Positions 23,217 to 33,492 of a stretch of DNA of 64,000 nucleotides are shown here, piece by piece. Both the position numbers and the translations under genes were made by a program. Each line of letters opens with the position of its first letter. The stretch's first letter is position 1. Source of the stretch: Rhizophlyctis rosea (lineage: Eukaryota > Chytridiomycota > Chytridiomycetes > Rhizophlyctidales > Rhizophlyctidaceae); contig JADGJC010000034.1 in assembly GCA_027596075.1 (NCBI GenBank), forward strand, positions 124,001-188,000, given 5' to 3'. The notes under the pieces are model-generated. The model had not been told where the DNA came from, did not search any database, and saw nothing but the letters and a program-made list of their open reading frames with translations.

Positions 23217-24796
23217 TCATAATGCCACACGATCATCAAATCTAACCCTAGGCCATTTCCCCTTCAACCATTTCATCTTCCTAGCATCAAACCCCGCCAA
23301 CCCCCCCATCCTCACACACTTCAACGCCCTGCACCCCTGCGCTAACTCTCCCACAGCCTCAGCAGTGATGTTCCGCCCCTCCGGTCGACATAAACTCAAA
23401 TCCAATTGCGCCAACCTCCTACAACCCGCAAGCGCCCGCAGAACATCATCCGATACACGGTACCCAACCATAGAGAGGGACTCCAGGTGAGGACAGCACC
23501 CGGGGATGGAGTACAGCGTTGAGGTTGAGATTGTAGATAGGGTTGGGGATATGGTGGATAGGGTAGGGAGGTGGAGGTGATGGAGGTTTGGAAGGCGGTC
23601 GAGGGTTGCGCGGAGGGAGCGGTCGGAGAAACGGGTTTTCGAGGAGAAGGTGAGGGATTGGAGGTGAGGTAGTCTTACGAATACGTGACGGCATTCTTGC
23701 TCTTCGAAGAACTCGTCAGCGCCTATTCCTAGTGTGAGGAGGTTGGGCAGCGCGTTGGGATCCACTGTCAACGCCAACTGCAATGCCGGCCATCCTCCGC
23801 TTGTCATGGTAAGATCAAGCTCAGTGAGAGGAGTGAAATGAGTAATGAACAGTGTGCCCATAACATCCGAAACAGTACGTCCTAATGCGCACTTCGATAT
23901 TCTCAAACTAGTAATGTTTGATACTTCGGTAATGGCCGCAAGACCCTCCACTGTTAGGGCGGAGTTGGACAAATCAACCGATATCAACGAGGACGAATGC
24001 TTCGAAACTAATGCTACAATATCAGCATTCTCAATATTGCGACACCCGCCAATATGAAGTGACCGCAGGAGACAAGGGACCGAATGGACGGTGGAGAGGG
24101 ATATTGGCGAGCTTCTAGATACATCCAAATGCTGAAGCTTACTAACATTTCTAACTACTGCGCCAAGATCGGCATGTAAGACACAGTCTGATAATGTCAA
24201 ACTGCTCAAAGCTGGTGCAGCTGAAAGCAAATAATTCATCCCGATTTCGGTAACTGTTACGTGACGGATGCATATTGCAGACAAACTCCTGGACGGAATT
24301 TGACGGACAATGTTCCAGAATTGGTCATCCAATGACGGAGAGCGGGATAAGGAGAGGGTGCGGGTGGGTTGGTAACTAACACTCCTCACGAAGGTCAAGT
24401 AGGGGAATGTGGCAGCTGAATTTGAAATGAGCGCCTGGAACCGGGAAAACTGCTTGGCCTCGGTGGGTAGAGCGAGGTTTCTCCAGAGCACAGGCACTAG
24501 GCCTGCGCACCACGCACGGCTCACGAGTACATAGTTAAGAAGCTCGTATGAGGAATAGGGGAGTCTTTCGGCAATATCTTGCAGAATTTCGGCTGGTAGG
24601 TAACCCGGCTTTATCCGGTTGGCGGAGGGGCGGCTCACGGGGGTTTGAGGGTCAAGTAACGGTGACGCTGGCCGCCGTATATTTGACTATTTTGCAACGG
24701 TCGGTTTGAGTTTTTAACACCGGACGAAAGCAAAATAGGGAAGGATGAAAATTAACCCACCTCCGAATCGTCTGAGTCGGCATCGTCAACGGTCAT
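23217..24796 (-). CDS. F-box and leucine-rich-repeat protein
   Basis: Predicted substrate receptor of an SCF ubiquitin ligase. The F-box reads YLPAEILQDIAERLPYSSYELLNYVLVSRAWCAGLVPVLW near residues 42-82, followed by LRRs of the AMN1/FBXL type (for example LRSLHIGGCRNIENADIVALV and LAQLDLSLCRPEGRNITAEAV). The long open frame begins with GTG, not ATG. A short first exon at 24761-24796 (MTVDDADSDDSE) followed by a GTGGGT donor and an AATAG acceptor joins in frame at 24686, giving a 501-residue protein with a proper ATG. The upstream exon is an inference from frame and splice signals. Divergent from the PrmC fusion gene, only about 340 bp away. Confidence 0.82.
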
Positions 24797-25132
24797 TTGT
24801 CCGCACAAGTGGGGTAGTACTCATTCCAAAGAGGCAAGTAGCCGGGTAGCAGCTTTAGTTCAAATAGATACTTCTCAGGTGCCTGGCGGACAGTCCCTTT
24901 CGGAGCGCAAGATTTGAACAAAGGAAGCTTTTGAAGTACCTATGAACAAGATTCGGTCTGTGGACTGGAAGAACTCTGAAGGAGAAGGGTCTGAGAGATC
25001 ATGGGTTGGGTGTGGCTTGACCCTGCGGTCGGCTAACTCTCCTTCAATTGTTTGCATCCAATTTTCACGTCTCCCCAGAATCCACCACAGCTTATACCGG
25101 TGCATAATAAGCCTGATTAATAAAAGGCGCAT
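24797..25132. promoter_or_regulatory. Shared divergent promoter, F-box/LRR and PrmC-fusion genes
   Basis: A 336-bp spacer between two divergent ATGs. No TATA box is obvious. A minus-strand open frame (24875-25225) runs through it and into the neighbour gene but has no family resemblance. Confidence 0.4.
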
Positions 25133-27350
25133 ATGATTACTCGTTGCCTTGCTCTCAAAATACGGCGACCCACGAAGATGGCATCGGCCTGTTCCCCAAG
25201 TTCCGGCACTACTTCCTCTCCCCATAACCGCAGGCTGTCTGCTTTCTCCTCCGCCCGCGCCAGCACAGTGGTCGTAACATCAGCAGATGCGGGCACGAAA
25301 CTTCACAAATTCGTCAAAAAGGCCTTCCCAACAATATGCACTTCCCGCTCCCAAGTGCATACTGCCTTCAAAGAGTCCAAAGTATTACATAATGACGAAC
25401 TGGGCAGAGAAGCAGCCTTTGTGGTGGAAGGGGACAAAGTATCACTGCTCCGCACCGTTACAGAGAGTGAAAGGGATAGGGACTTTGTTAAGATTGACGT
25501 ATGTTGAATTGTTAGGGCCCTGCTATGTTTTGCCCAGTTGCGTTGACGCCATTTACCTTGTTCAGGTGAAGTATGAAGATGACTATTTAGCCATTGTCCT
25601 GAAGCCAGCTGGTCTTGCTCTCAAGGATCATGACACCAAGACCTTGGAATTGGCCCTTCCATACAACCTCTCCCAATCATCCCAACCCGACGCGCTTGAC
25701 AAACCTTATCCCGTAAATGAGTTGAACCGAGCCATGTCCGGCTTAGTCGTCGTAGCGAAAACGGCGGCAATGAAAACGTCCCTCAAACAGATGTTCAATG
25801 ACCATAGCATGGAGATCCGTCACCATCTGATATGTCACGGAAATTTGAAGATCACTTCCGGAAAGGAAGTTGGGGAGGAGTTTGTTATTGACGAAGCTAT
25901 TGATGGTACGTCTTGTTCCGTCTTGACCGTGTGGACCAAGACTCCAATGTCATTGTGCAGGTGTGGCTGCTGAGACATCGTGCAGGATCCTTGCTGTCAC
26001 TAGAACCCGGTACGTCCAGATAGTCAACACTGTCTCAACACTGAGACTCAACCACGTAACTCCCACTCTTCAGCAATTCGCCGTCAGGATTTGTATCAAC
26101 AGCGGAATGCTGCGTGCTCAAGGGCAACTCAAAGCATCAAATCCGCATCCATTTTCTGAAGAAAGGAAACCCCGTAATCGGAAATTCCAAATATACCGAA
26201 CTCCATCGATCTGCAAAAGCCAATGGAATCTACATGACACTTACCAGTATTCGGTTTGCGCATCCAATCACGGGGATGGAACTCACCTTCTCACTACCCG
26301 AACCGGCAAAGTTTGAAGCGTTCCGCGTGAAGGATCAAAGGGCTTGGGACCAGAAGCGTGAGGAGGAGCAGGCAGCGCTCAGTCACGCTCAAAGCTTGGG
26401 TCAGCTTCCAAATGGGGAAACACCTGCAGAGGGCGATGATTTGCTGCAGAAGCCATTGGCATATCTTACTGGCCGGAAGGTAAATGAAGAGATTTCCATC
26501 GTGCCCTGCATTCCACCGCTCAGACGGTCAATTCCAGGAATTTTATGGCTTATCCTTCCATGTCACACCGGCCGTAATGGTGCCAAGATCGGCGACTGAA
26601 ACACTGGTGAATGTTGCAGTTCAACATTTACGCCAAGCGGGTAGCAGCCAACCTTCAATTCTGGATTTGGGCACGGGCAGCGGATGTCTTTTGATTTCTG
26701 CGCTGAAGGCTCTGCCGTCCGCTATAGGAGTGGGACTAGATGCATCCCTATCCGCCCTACAGATAGCGGAGGAGAACGCCCGGAGTTTGGAAATCTTCGA
26801 CCGCACCAAATTCGTTGTTGGCGAATTTGCCAATGTGGCGGACGCCTTGAGGTCTTTGCACGAAGCGCCGGACGGTTTCAGACCCAAATATCCCTTTGAC
26901 GTTATCCTATGTAATCCTCCCTATCTGACACGGAAGCGCACTAAGCTGTATGAGGCACAAGCACTGGCGGGTGAGCCGGAGGAGGCTCTGTTCGCGGGGG
27001 AAACAGGTTTCGAAGCATATCACGCGATCGAGACTGGGCTGAGGGAAGCTATCGCGAGTGGGGTCGGAGCTGGTTCAGGAGAAGAAGGCACTCCGACTGT
27101 GGGAGAAGGGACACTACTAGTGCTGGAAGTGCCGCCTGGTATGGCTTTGGAGGTTAGGAAGATTTTTGAGAGGAGGAAGAGGAGACGGAAGTCGGATGGA
27201 GGATCGGGAAATGAATCCACAGGGGAAATCTCAGGCCCAGAGTCGTCTCAGGGAGCCTGGCAGTTTGTCGAACTCCTCAAAGATGATAAGGAGATGGATC
27301 GGTGTATGGTGTTTAGAAGGATTTCCCATTACGACCCTAAGTCACTGTAA
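25133..27350 (+). CDS. S4 / inactive-looking RluA pseudouridine synthase / PrmC-type methyltransferase fusion
   Basis: Five exons (25133-25498, 25566-25905, 25961-26009, 26074-26479, 26538-27350) join in frame to 657 residues. The N terminus (MITRCLALKIRRPTKM) looks like a mitochondrial presequence; M16 is an alternative start. Residues about 60-120 form an S4 RNA-binding fold (GTKLHKFVKKAFP, CTSRSQVHTAFKE, VVEGDKVSL). Residues 123-350 match RluA synthases (VKYEDDYLAIVLKPAGL, MSGLVVVAKT, KHQIRIHFLKKGNPVIG), but the HRLD catalytic motif reads NELN at 173-176 and the GRTHQIR motif lacks its Arg-Thr. From PLAYLTGRKEFYGL on (about 381-657) it is a PrmC/HemK glutamine methyltransferase with LDLGTGSG (430-437) and NPPY (513-516). 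Mitochondrial release-factor methylation is the likely activity; the RNA-binding half may guide it. Confidence 0.85.
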
Positions 27351-27462
27351 CAAATCCTTTGGGCGAACAACATGTATAAAAATGTAATATAGTGTACAAT
27401 TAAGAGGGGTAATCTCAATATGGATTGGGTGTTTTGGGGGAGGGGCAACGCGTCACAGATCT

Positions 27463-28121
27463 CTAACCTAACCTATCAGACATCAAGTCCGACTCAATCC
27501 ACTGCTTTTGGCGTTCGCGGAAGTCTCGGACCATACGGGGATCGTCGCCTTCAACTCCGATACCCTGTGTAATAAACGTGGGATCCTTTAGCATGAGGTG
27601 ATCGGAGGTGGCCCAATCCGACGTTACCAGTTGGGGAGTCTTTGCATCCAAAACGTATTTGTTATCGCAGTGAGGGCAATATTCGTCTGCTTCATCGTAC
27701 TCACTATTGTAGCCATTGCCGTTCCATTAATATAGACCCATTACTGCGATTTCGGATCAAACGGATACCCACTTCATATCTTTCCGAAACACCTTTTTGC
27801 ACTTTTTACAGGCGAAAACCATCTCCATTGTCTTTCGTAGGTTGTGGTCCGATACTTCTTGGTGGCACTCCGGGCAGTCAAACCACTTTTTGCAGCAAGG
27901 TGCTCGAACGGCCACCTGTTGGGTGAAGCAATCAAGGTGATCGAGACAATAGCGGTGTGCAACAGTGTCAATTTGGCTTCCGCCCCCGGAATATCTGCAG
28001 CAAGGAGCGTCCCGACTCAAATGCATACCTGAGCGTTCAAGATGTGCTTGCCTTTTCAAAGCCAAGACGTCAGCAGTTGCACAACCACAAGTCTGGAAAG
28101 TGCTTGGTGTAACTTACACAT
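27463..28121 (-). CDS. CHY-type zinc-finger protein
   Basis: Small 136-residue zinc protein. Four exons join as 28118-28121, 28029-28051, 27773-27915 and 27463-27703. The product starts MCKHILNAQVAVRAPCCKKW, then FDCPECHQE, MVFACKKCKKVFRKDM and EYDEADEYCPHCDNKYV, covering the CHY zinc-finger cysteine/histidine set. Exon 1 codes only ATG plus one base. Skipping the intron at 27916-28028 gives the longer open frame that looks like a start at 28065, but the GTATGC donor and CAACAG acceptor restore the family sequence. Relatives include the yeast mitochondrial intermembrane protein Hot13 and plant/animal CHY-RING ligases; no RING is present here. Role unknown. Divergent from AOX-COQ6. Confidence 0.82.
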
Positions 28122-28574
28122 TGCCTTCGTATGAGAGGATGTATCCTGGGAAGCAAGGTAAGAGCCTTTCGATAATACAACCCACTTTCCCCAATTTTGA
28201 GGTTTCTTGAGTCTGATCTTGGAAGTTCCAAGCACAACGAAATTGGAAGTCGGGAAACAACGGTTGGCGGCATGGCACTGGGGTTGTCCCAGGTCCGTCG
28301 CGTGTGGGGGGACAGGCCAGCTGCGCCATCATCACCCAATGCACGATCGGAAGTTCGATGTAAACCGCGATGTAAACATTTGCTCTCTAGTATTTCCCCC
28401 ACATCATCTAATGACACTAACGTTGGTGGACGACCTTGTTAAGGAACTCTGCTTCAAATGACTATATTTCTGTAGTTGATCACTTCTGGTCGAGCAGCAT
28501 TCTTCTCTTTCCTCTCAAATTTGTCCCGCATAGTTTTCTAAGGCACTCACTTCGTCTCCATCCGCGCGCCGACA
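28122..28574. promoter_or_regulatory. Divergent promoter region, CHY zinc-finger and AOX-COQ6
   Basis: A 453-bp spacer between two divergent ATGs. Minus-strand open frames here (28070-28417) are low-complexity and probably 5' leader of the CHY gene. No clear TATA box. A CTCTAGTATTTCCCCC stretch near 28384 is CT-rich. Confidence 0.4.
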
Positions 28575-31500
28575 ATGAAGATGCGACCTCTTATACGGCA
28601 TAAATCCTTCCTGACCTGCGCTATACGCCGTAATACAAGACATTGCGTCACGTCCCCTACACCTCCACACCAAACTACTCTTGCATCTGCTCCGCACCCA
28701 AAAGCCTCTACAGACCCTTCAAAATCCATATATACTAATGAGCAACTAACTGAGATAGAACAAACGCATAAGAAGCGAGAGGGTTTGAGTGACTGGTAGG
28801 AGCAGCGTATGATGGACTTCTATAAATTTATCATGTTCATGGACCCACTTCATCGCGCTAGGGTGGCATGGTCTGCGGTGCGGTTACTGCGTTTCGGTGC
28901 GTGTGAACAACCTGCTTGCAAATACACTTGATCGTGCAGGACGTGCCACGTGCTAACTTGGAGTTTCCATTGGTTAATCTCCAGGGTTTGATACGGCTAC
29001 CAACTACTCAGATAAGCTCAATGTGATGAACGAGCGACAATGGTTGAATCGGATAGGTATGTTGGTTGATCTTCCTCTTCCGTACCCATTTGACTGATCT
29101 TTATGGTCAGTCTTTCTGGAAACGGTATGCCACTCATTGCACTAGCTGCCAACAATCAGGATGCTGATCACAAAGGGATTATCAGGTCGCAGGCGTGCCA
29201 GGGATGGTGGCGGGGATGACAAGGCATATGAAAGTATTGGTAAGCCTGCCGTCAGGTTGCTACTCCTTCTGCAGCTGATCAACTCTGGTCAGAACTCCTT
29301 GAACCGTGACCAAGGCTGGATTCATACCTTGCTGGAAGAAGCTGAGAATGAGCGGATGCATCTGATGACCTTCATGGGGGTATGCATTACGTTCACTACG
29401 TCGCACGACGAATCGGGTTGACATTGAAACCCTTCCCCATTACGCAGCTGCGTCGACCCTCAGCATTCTTCCGCGCTTTTGTCATTGTTGGACAGGGAAT
29501 ATTCTTCACACTTTACACAATTGCATACGCTCTCAGCCCTCGGACCTGTCATCGTTTTGTTGGATACTTGGAGGAAGAGGCAGTGCACAGTAAGACCGGT
29601 GCTTGGCAATTGACATCAAGTTTGGGCTTGACACAATTATAGCATATAGCAATTGCCTTCTCGATACCGAGGTTGGCCAGATCCGTCATTGGTATGTGAT
29701 CTTCATAGTAAACTCATTGAATTCATCTGAATGGAAGCATATAATGTATCATCCAGGACCGTGACTCCCGCACCTTTGGTTGCCAAACAATATTGGAGAT
29801 TGCAGGAAGGAGCATCGATCCGCGATGTTGTAGCTGCAGTGCGAGCAGATGAAGCTGAACAGTAAGCTCTTAGTTTGGGTATCTCAATAATTCTCTCATT
29901 CACCCGTCAACTATAATCAATACTCAGCCGGATACGTAATCACGAAATTGCAGACGTCAAAGAGGATCAAGAAGGCAAAATACATACCAATGACACAAAA
30001 GCTATGCCCAGAAAGGATTATCAGTATCAGTCAAACTCCGGATCTCCTCAACGGCCTCCCCTCTTGCACGTTACTCAACGCAACTTCAGTGTATCTGTAA
30101 GATCGAAAGCATCCAGCATTCCAACTTCCTCTGTTGAGGACGCGATCCCTTATGACGTGTGCATTGTGGGTGGTGGGATTGTCGGAACCGCTTTGGCATG
30201 TGGGCTTGGTAAGGACTTTTCTGATTGGCCAAGTCACAGAAGCGTGCAAATGACGATCTATGCTTCCAGCAAAGCGCGTCGATTCTAGCTCCCCCCTATC
30301 GGTTGCCTTGATTGAGGCTGGTGATCTGTTCCGGGAGCCAAACACACAGCCCGGCCAATTTTCTAATCGCGTTAGTTCGCTCACTCCAGGTTCCGTGAAA
30401 TTTTTGAACGGTATGTGCCGACACATTCATGGTACCTTGTTCGTAGTACTGAATGAGGCTTAGATATCGGCGTTTGGGACGGCGTTGATCCATCTCTGCT
30501 TCATCCTTACACAAAGATGCGAGTGTGGGATGCCGTCGGGAAGGGAGCGATTAAGTTCGATGCCAAAGACAATGCGGGGTCGCCCATTGCCTTCATGGCG
30601 CAGAATAACGTGTTGCAGTCGGCGTTGGCGAACATAGCGCGCGACCAGGAGGGCCGAGTCACGGTGTTCAACAAGACGCGGGTGGAGAAGATTGTTGGTG
30701 ATGTGCATTATGGAGCATGGCCGGTAGTCCATTTGGAAGGAGGCGAGAAGATCAGAGCTAGGGTTTTGGTATGAACTTGATGAACAGCATTTATGAAAAA
30801 CCTCACCACTGACGCCTGCCGTGATACAGATCGGTGCTGACGGCGTCGCCTCAAAAGTTCGAGATTTTGCGAAGATTGAGACTGTGGGATGGGACTATCC
30901 TCAAAAGGGTATTGTGGCGACACTGAAGGTGGATGATTCCGCAGAGAATGATACTGCTTGGCAACGCTTCCTTCCTACCGGCCCCATCGCCTTGTTACCT
31001 GTGAGTTTGAGTGATTGTTGCTAGCAGTCAAACCTGACATACGATCTGACATATCCCATGGACAGCTCGGTAAAGGATATAGCTCATTAGTATGGTCAAC
31101 ACCGGCAAATCTTTCTGCTCGCCTGTGTAATCTTCCAGTGGAAGACTTTGTCACGCTTGTCAATGCAGCTTTCAAAAATCCTGTTGAAGATGTGGAATAT
31201 TTGATATCTCAGATTGGGCCGGATGGCACTCCTCAAACGGATTTCAAGGCGGAGGCGGAGTGGGGTCGGGAACGGGCAGTGATGCATGAAGATGAAGTAA
31301 CAATCATGTTCCCACCGGCGGTCATTGATGTTGAGATGGGAAGCCGTGCAAGTTTCCCATTACGGATGCGGAACTCGGTCACGTATGTTGATGACCGGAT
31401 AGCATTGATTGGGTATATACATTTCGTGACGTTGGTAATGCCATATCAACAAAGCTGTTGCTTACAACCGGAATCATCAGTGACGCAGCTCATACGGTAC

Positions 31501-31931
31501 ACCCGCTCGCTGGTCAAGGACTCAACATTGGGCTTGCGGACGCTGAGGCTCTGACAAGCGCGTTAGCAGAAGGGCTTATGGACGGTCAAGATATAGGTAG
31601 GTTGCCTAATGTTTGCGCCTTCCTTTCAATCCGTTCGCTGAAAACTGATATGTAACGACCAGGGCAAATCCATGTTTTGGAGAAATATGCGGCGGAGAGA
31701 TATCTACCAAACTTGGCCATGTTGACAGCCTGTGATGGTATCGGGCGGCTGTTTGGGACTGATGCTCGGCTCACGTCGTGGATTCGGTCAGCTGGGTTGA
31801 ACATTACGGATAGCATAACGCCATTGAAGGTGAGAAGCTATTCCTTGTATTGCTACGAACTGGTACTCATCATGCATTTGACCATACACTAGAGCGTCAT
31901 TATGAAGTATGCGGGTCGTATTTCGCCATGA
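28575..31931 (+). CDS. AOX-COQ6: Alternative oxidase fused in frame to COQ6 monooxygenase
   Basis: Seventeen exons joined by GT-AG introns give 781 residues with no stop. Residues 1-55 are a mitochondrial-type presequence. The AOX domain (about 60-265) has all di-iron ligand motifs: FLET (E113), ENERMH (E152, H155), LEEEAVH (around E203-H208) and RADEAEH (E257, H260). Exon 10 (29928-30208) holds the AOX end (HRIRNHE), a 70-residue linker and the start of COQ6 with [12 protein letters not shown] (341-346 is the GxGxxG FAD motif). COQ6 then shows [35 protein letters not shown] (from 675) and a complete C terminus. AOX oxidises ubiquinol and reduces oxygen; COQ6 is the flavin C5-ring hydroxylase of ubiquinone synthesis; both sit on the matrix side of the inner membrane. 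Retention of the intron at 29862 would end AOX early and lose H260. A single-base error hiding a stop is the main alternative. Confidence 0.82.
30079..30090 (+). other. Candidate internal mitochondrial processing site in AOX-COQ6 linker
   Basis: The linker residues 302-325 are basic, serine-rich and free of acidic residues, like a presequence. They contain R311-N312-F313-S314, which fits the R-3 rule R-x-(F/Y)-/-S used by mitochondrial processing peptidase plus Icp55. The ATG at 30004 (M286) lies just before this segment. Cleavage is inference. Confidence 0.45.
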
Positions 31932-32384
31932 ATACCATAGTTACAGGACAGGATGAGTGTTTCTGGCTTTTCGAAGCATTTCTGCGAAGTTTGGACCATA
32001 TGAAGGGTAGTGACTTCAGCTTAATGAGAAACCATAAGATCATGGCGACGAGCTCATCAGAGCTTGACGAAGTCTTGCTGGAGCCACATGCAAAAGGAAA
32101 TACGTCTGTTGCAACTAAAATTCCGATGCGCAAACCGGGCTGTTGTCTGCATTCAATTGACCTCCACTTCATCTTCCTTCTCAACACTGATTGGCGACAC
32201 AGAACGATAACGGACCAGGACAAAACTAGGCCAGGCATTGACTATGCATATATATTTCCCAATCATTCAATAATGCCGCCGCCATCCCTCCCAATTTCCG
32301 ACATTGACCTCTCGTCCATCAGCTGGCATCATGTCCGCCCTTCCCTTCTTTGATACATCTTCACAGGTCAAGGGGTTGAAGGTA
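31932..32384. other. Spacer between convergent AOX-COQ6 and unknown gene
   Basis: Holds both 3' ends. Plus-strand open frames continue past the COQ6 stop in another phase and show no family. The 3' end of the minus-strand gene could extend into this region to 32267 under another splice choice. Nothing else seen. Confidence 0.4.
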
Positions 32385-33216
32385 TTATTTTTGAGGTAAA
32401 GGGTTGTCGCTCGTTCTCGCGTTCGTGCCTGATGAAGACAATTTTCATTTTCAAGTTTGACACATCGCTTCAAGTTGTCTACGAGCACTGACACTAACCT
32501 TTGCCCCATCATCATTGACTCTCCATTGACTTCCCTTCTCACCGCCCAAATAATGAGATGTGATCAAGTTGTAGCCGACGCTGCTTTCGTTGATTTTTGA
32601 TCGGGATTGCTTGATGTCTAATCGCTGTTGTTGACGGAGATCGTTTGCTGCTAGCTTGGAAAATCTCTCGGTGTTCATGGCTGCTTGGTTGCGTCTAACG
32701 GATGTGTTGAAGCATTAAGTGGAGAAGTTTGGCAGAAGTTAAACAAGCTTTGACCTACCTACGACCTTCCCATCGTTTTGCATCGTGATCCCTTATTACC
32801 TCCCTCCGTTCTTTTTCCAGGACATCCACAGGCGTCTCGTTGAACCTATCCTCCTCGCTGATTCCTTGGGGGTAGAAGACGTCGTTGCTGATATTTCTGG
32901 TGTTGAGGCCTACTCTGGGTTGTCGGGAGGAAGGTAGAGGCGGTGGAGGAAGGGATGTAAGCTTTATGGGTTTCAGAGGTGCATCTTTGTTGACTGGTGT
33001 TGAATATGAAGATCGGTGATGATGGCGGATGGATTTTGATGTGTGGGGAAATCGGGAAGGTGGTTCGAGTGCACAGACGGGGAGTGGCAGGGCTGGTAAA
33101 GGGGCATTCGGCGGGATGGGAAGGAATGTTACGGGTGATGAGGTTGAGAGGTAGTGCGTTGGGCGTGCCGTGAGAGGAGAGTCTGCTTGCATGCTATCTG
33201 AAGGTGATTGAAGCAT
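32385..33216 (-). CDS. Conserved-looking hypothetical protein
   Basis: Not recognised. Exon 1 (33216 down to about 32770) encodes a proline/serine-rich, disordered N-terminal half ending in EEDRFNETPVDVLEKERREV and DHDAKRWEG. A GTAGGT donor and a CAAGCAG acceptor join it in frame to a helical segment at about 32680 (MNTERFSKLAANDLRQQQ, RLDIKQSRSKINESSVGYN, ITSHYLGG). The last exon is ambiguous: one join ends TSDNPLPQK at 32385, another continues to 32267 with FNPLTCEDV. The shift from disorder to a charged, regular helix and the good splice signals argue for a real gene. No transmembrane segment or signal peptide. Confidence 0.5.
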
Positions 33217-33492
33217 GGTTCTTTTTGAATCCGATATTTTCGAAGGGAGCTGAAATAGTGACGGGGAGACTCAACAGAGAGTATTTTGCATGTCCGACTT
33301 TCTACTCTCTACTAGGACCCTGATTTGTCGCCAGCCACCTGCACCACCACCGCTCAAGGCGTCGATAGCAGCCCACTTATCTTGTCGACATGCTTCTTCC
33401 AGTCCTGACAAATTGCTCCATTTGTGACTGGACTAGTACATCTCTCAACCTGATGGCTTTGCTTCACGAGCTTTCTGACATAGCAGCGTGAC
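33217..33492. other. Divergent spacer before the ankyrin gene
   Basis: About 280 bp between the unknown minus-strand gene and the ankyrin gene. No TATA box or recognisable site. It may hold an upstream exon of the ankyrin gene, whose 5' end is uncertain. Confidence 0.35.

Noticed and set aside
28070..28417. 115-residue minus-strand frame upstream of the CHY gene
   Set aside because: It overlaps the CHY start and first intron and looks like 5' leader; the family sequence starts at 28121.
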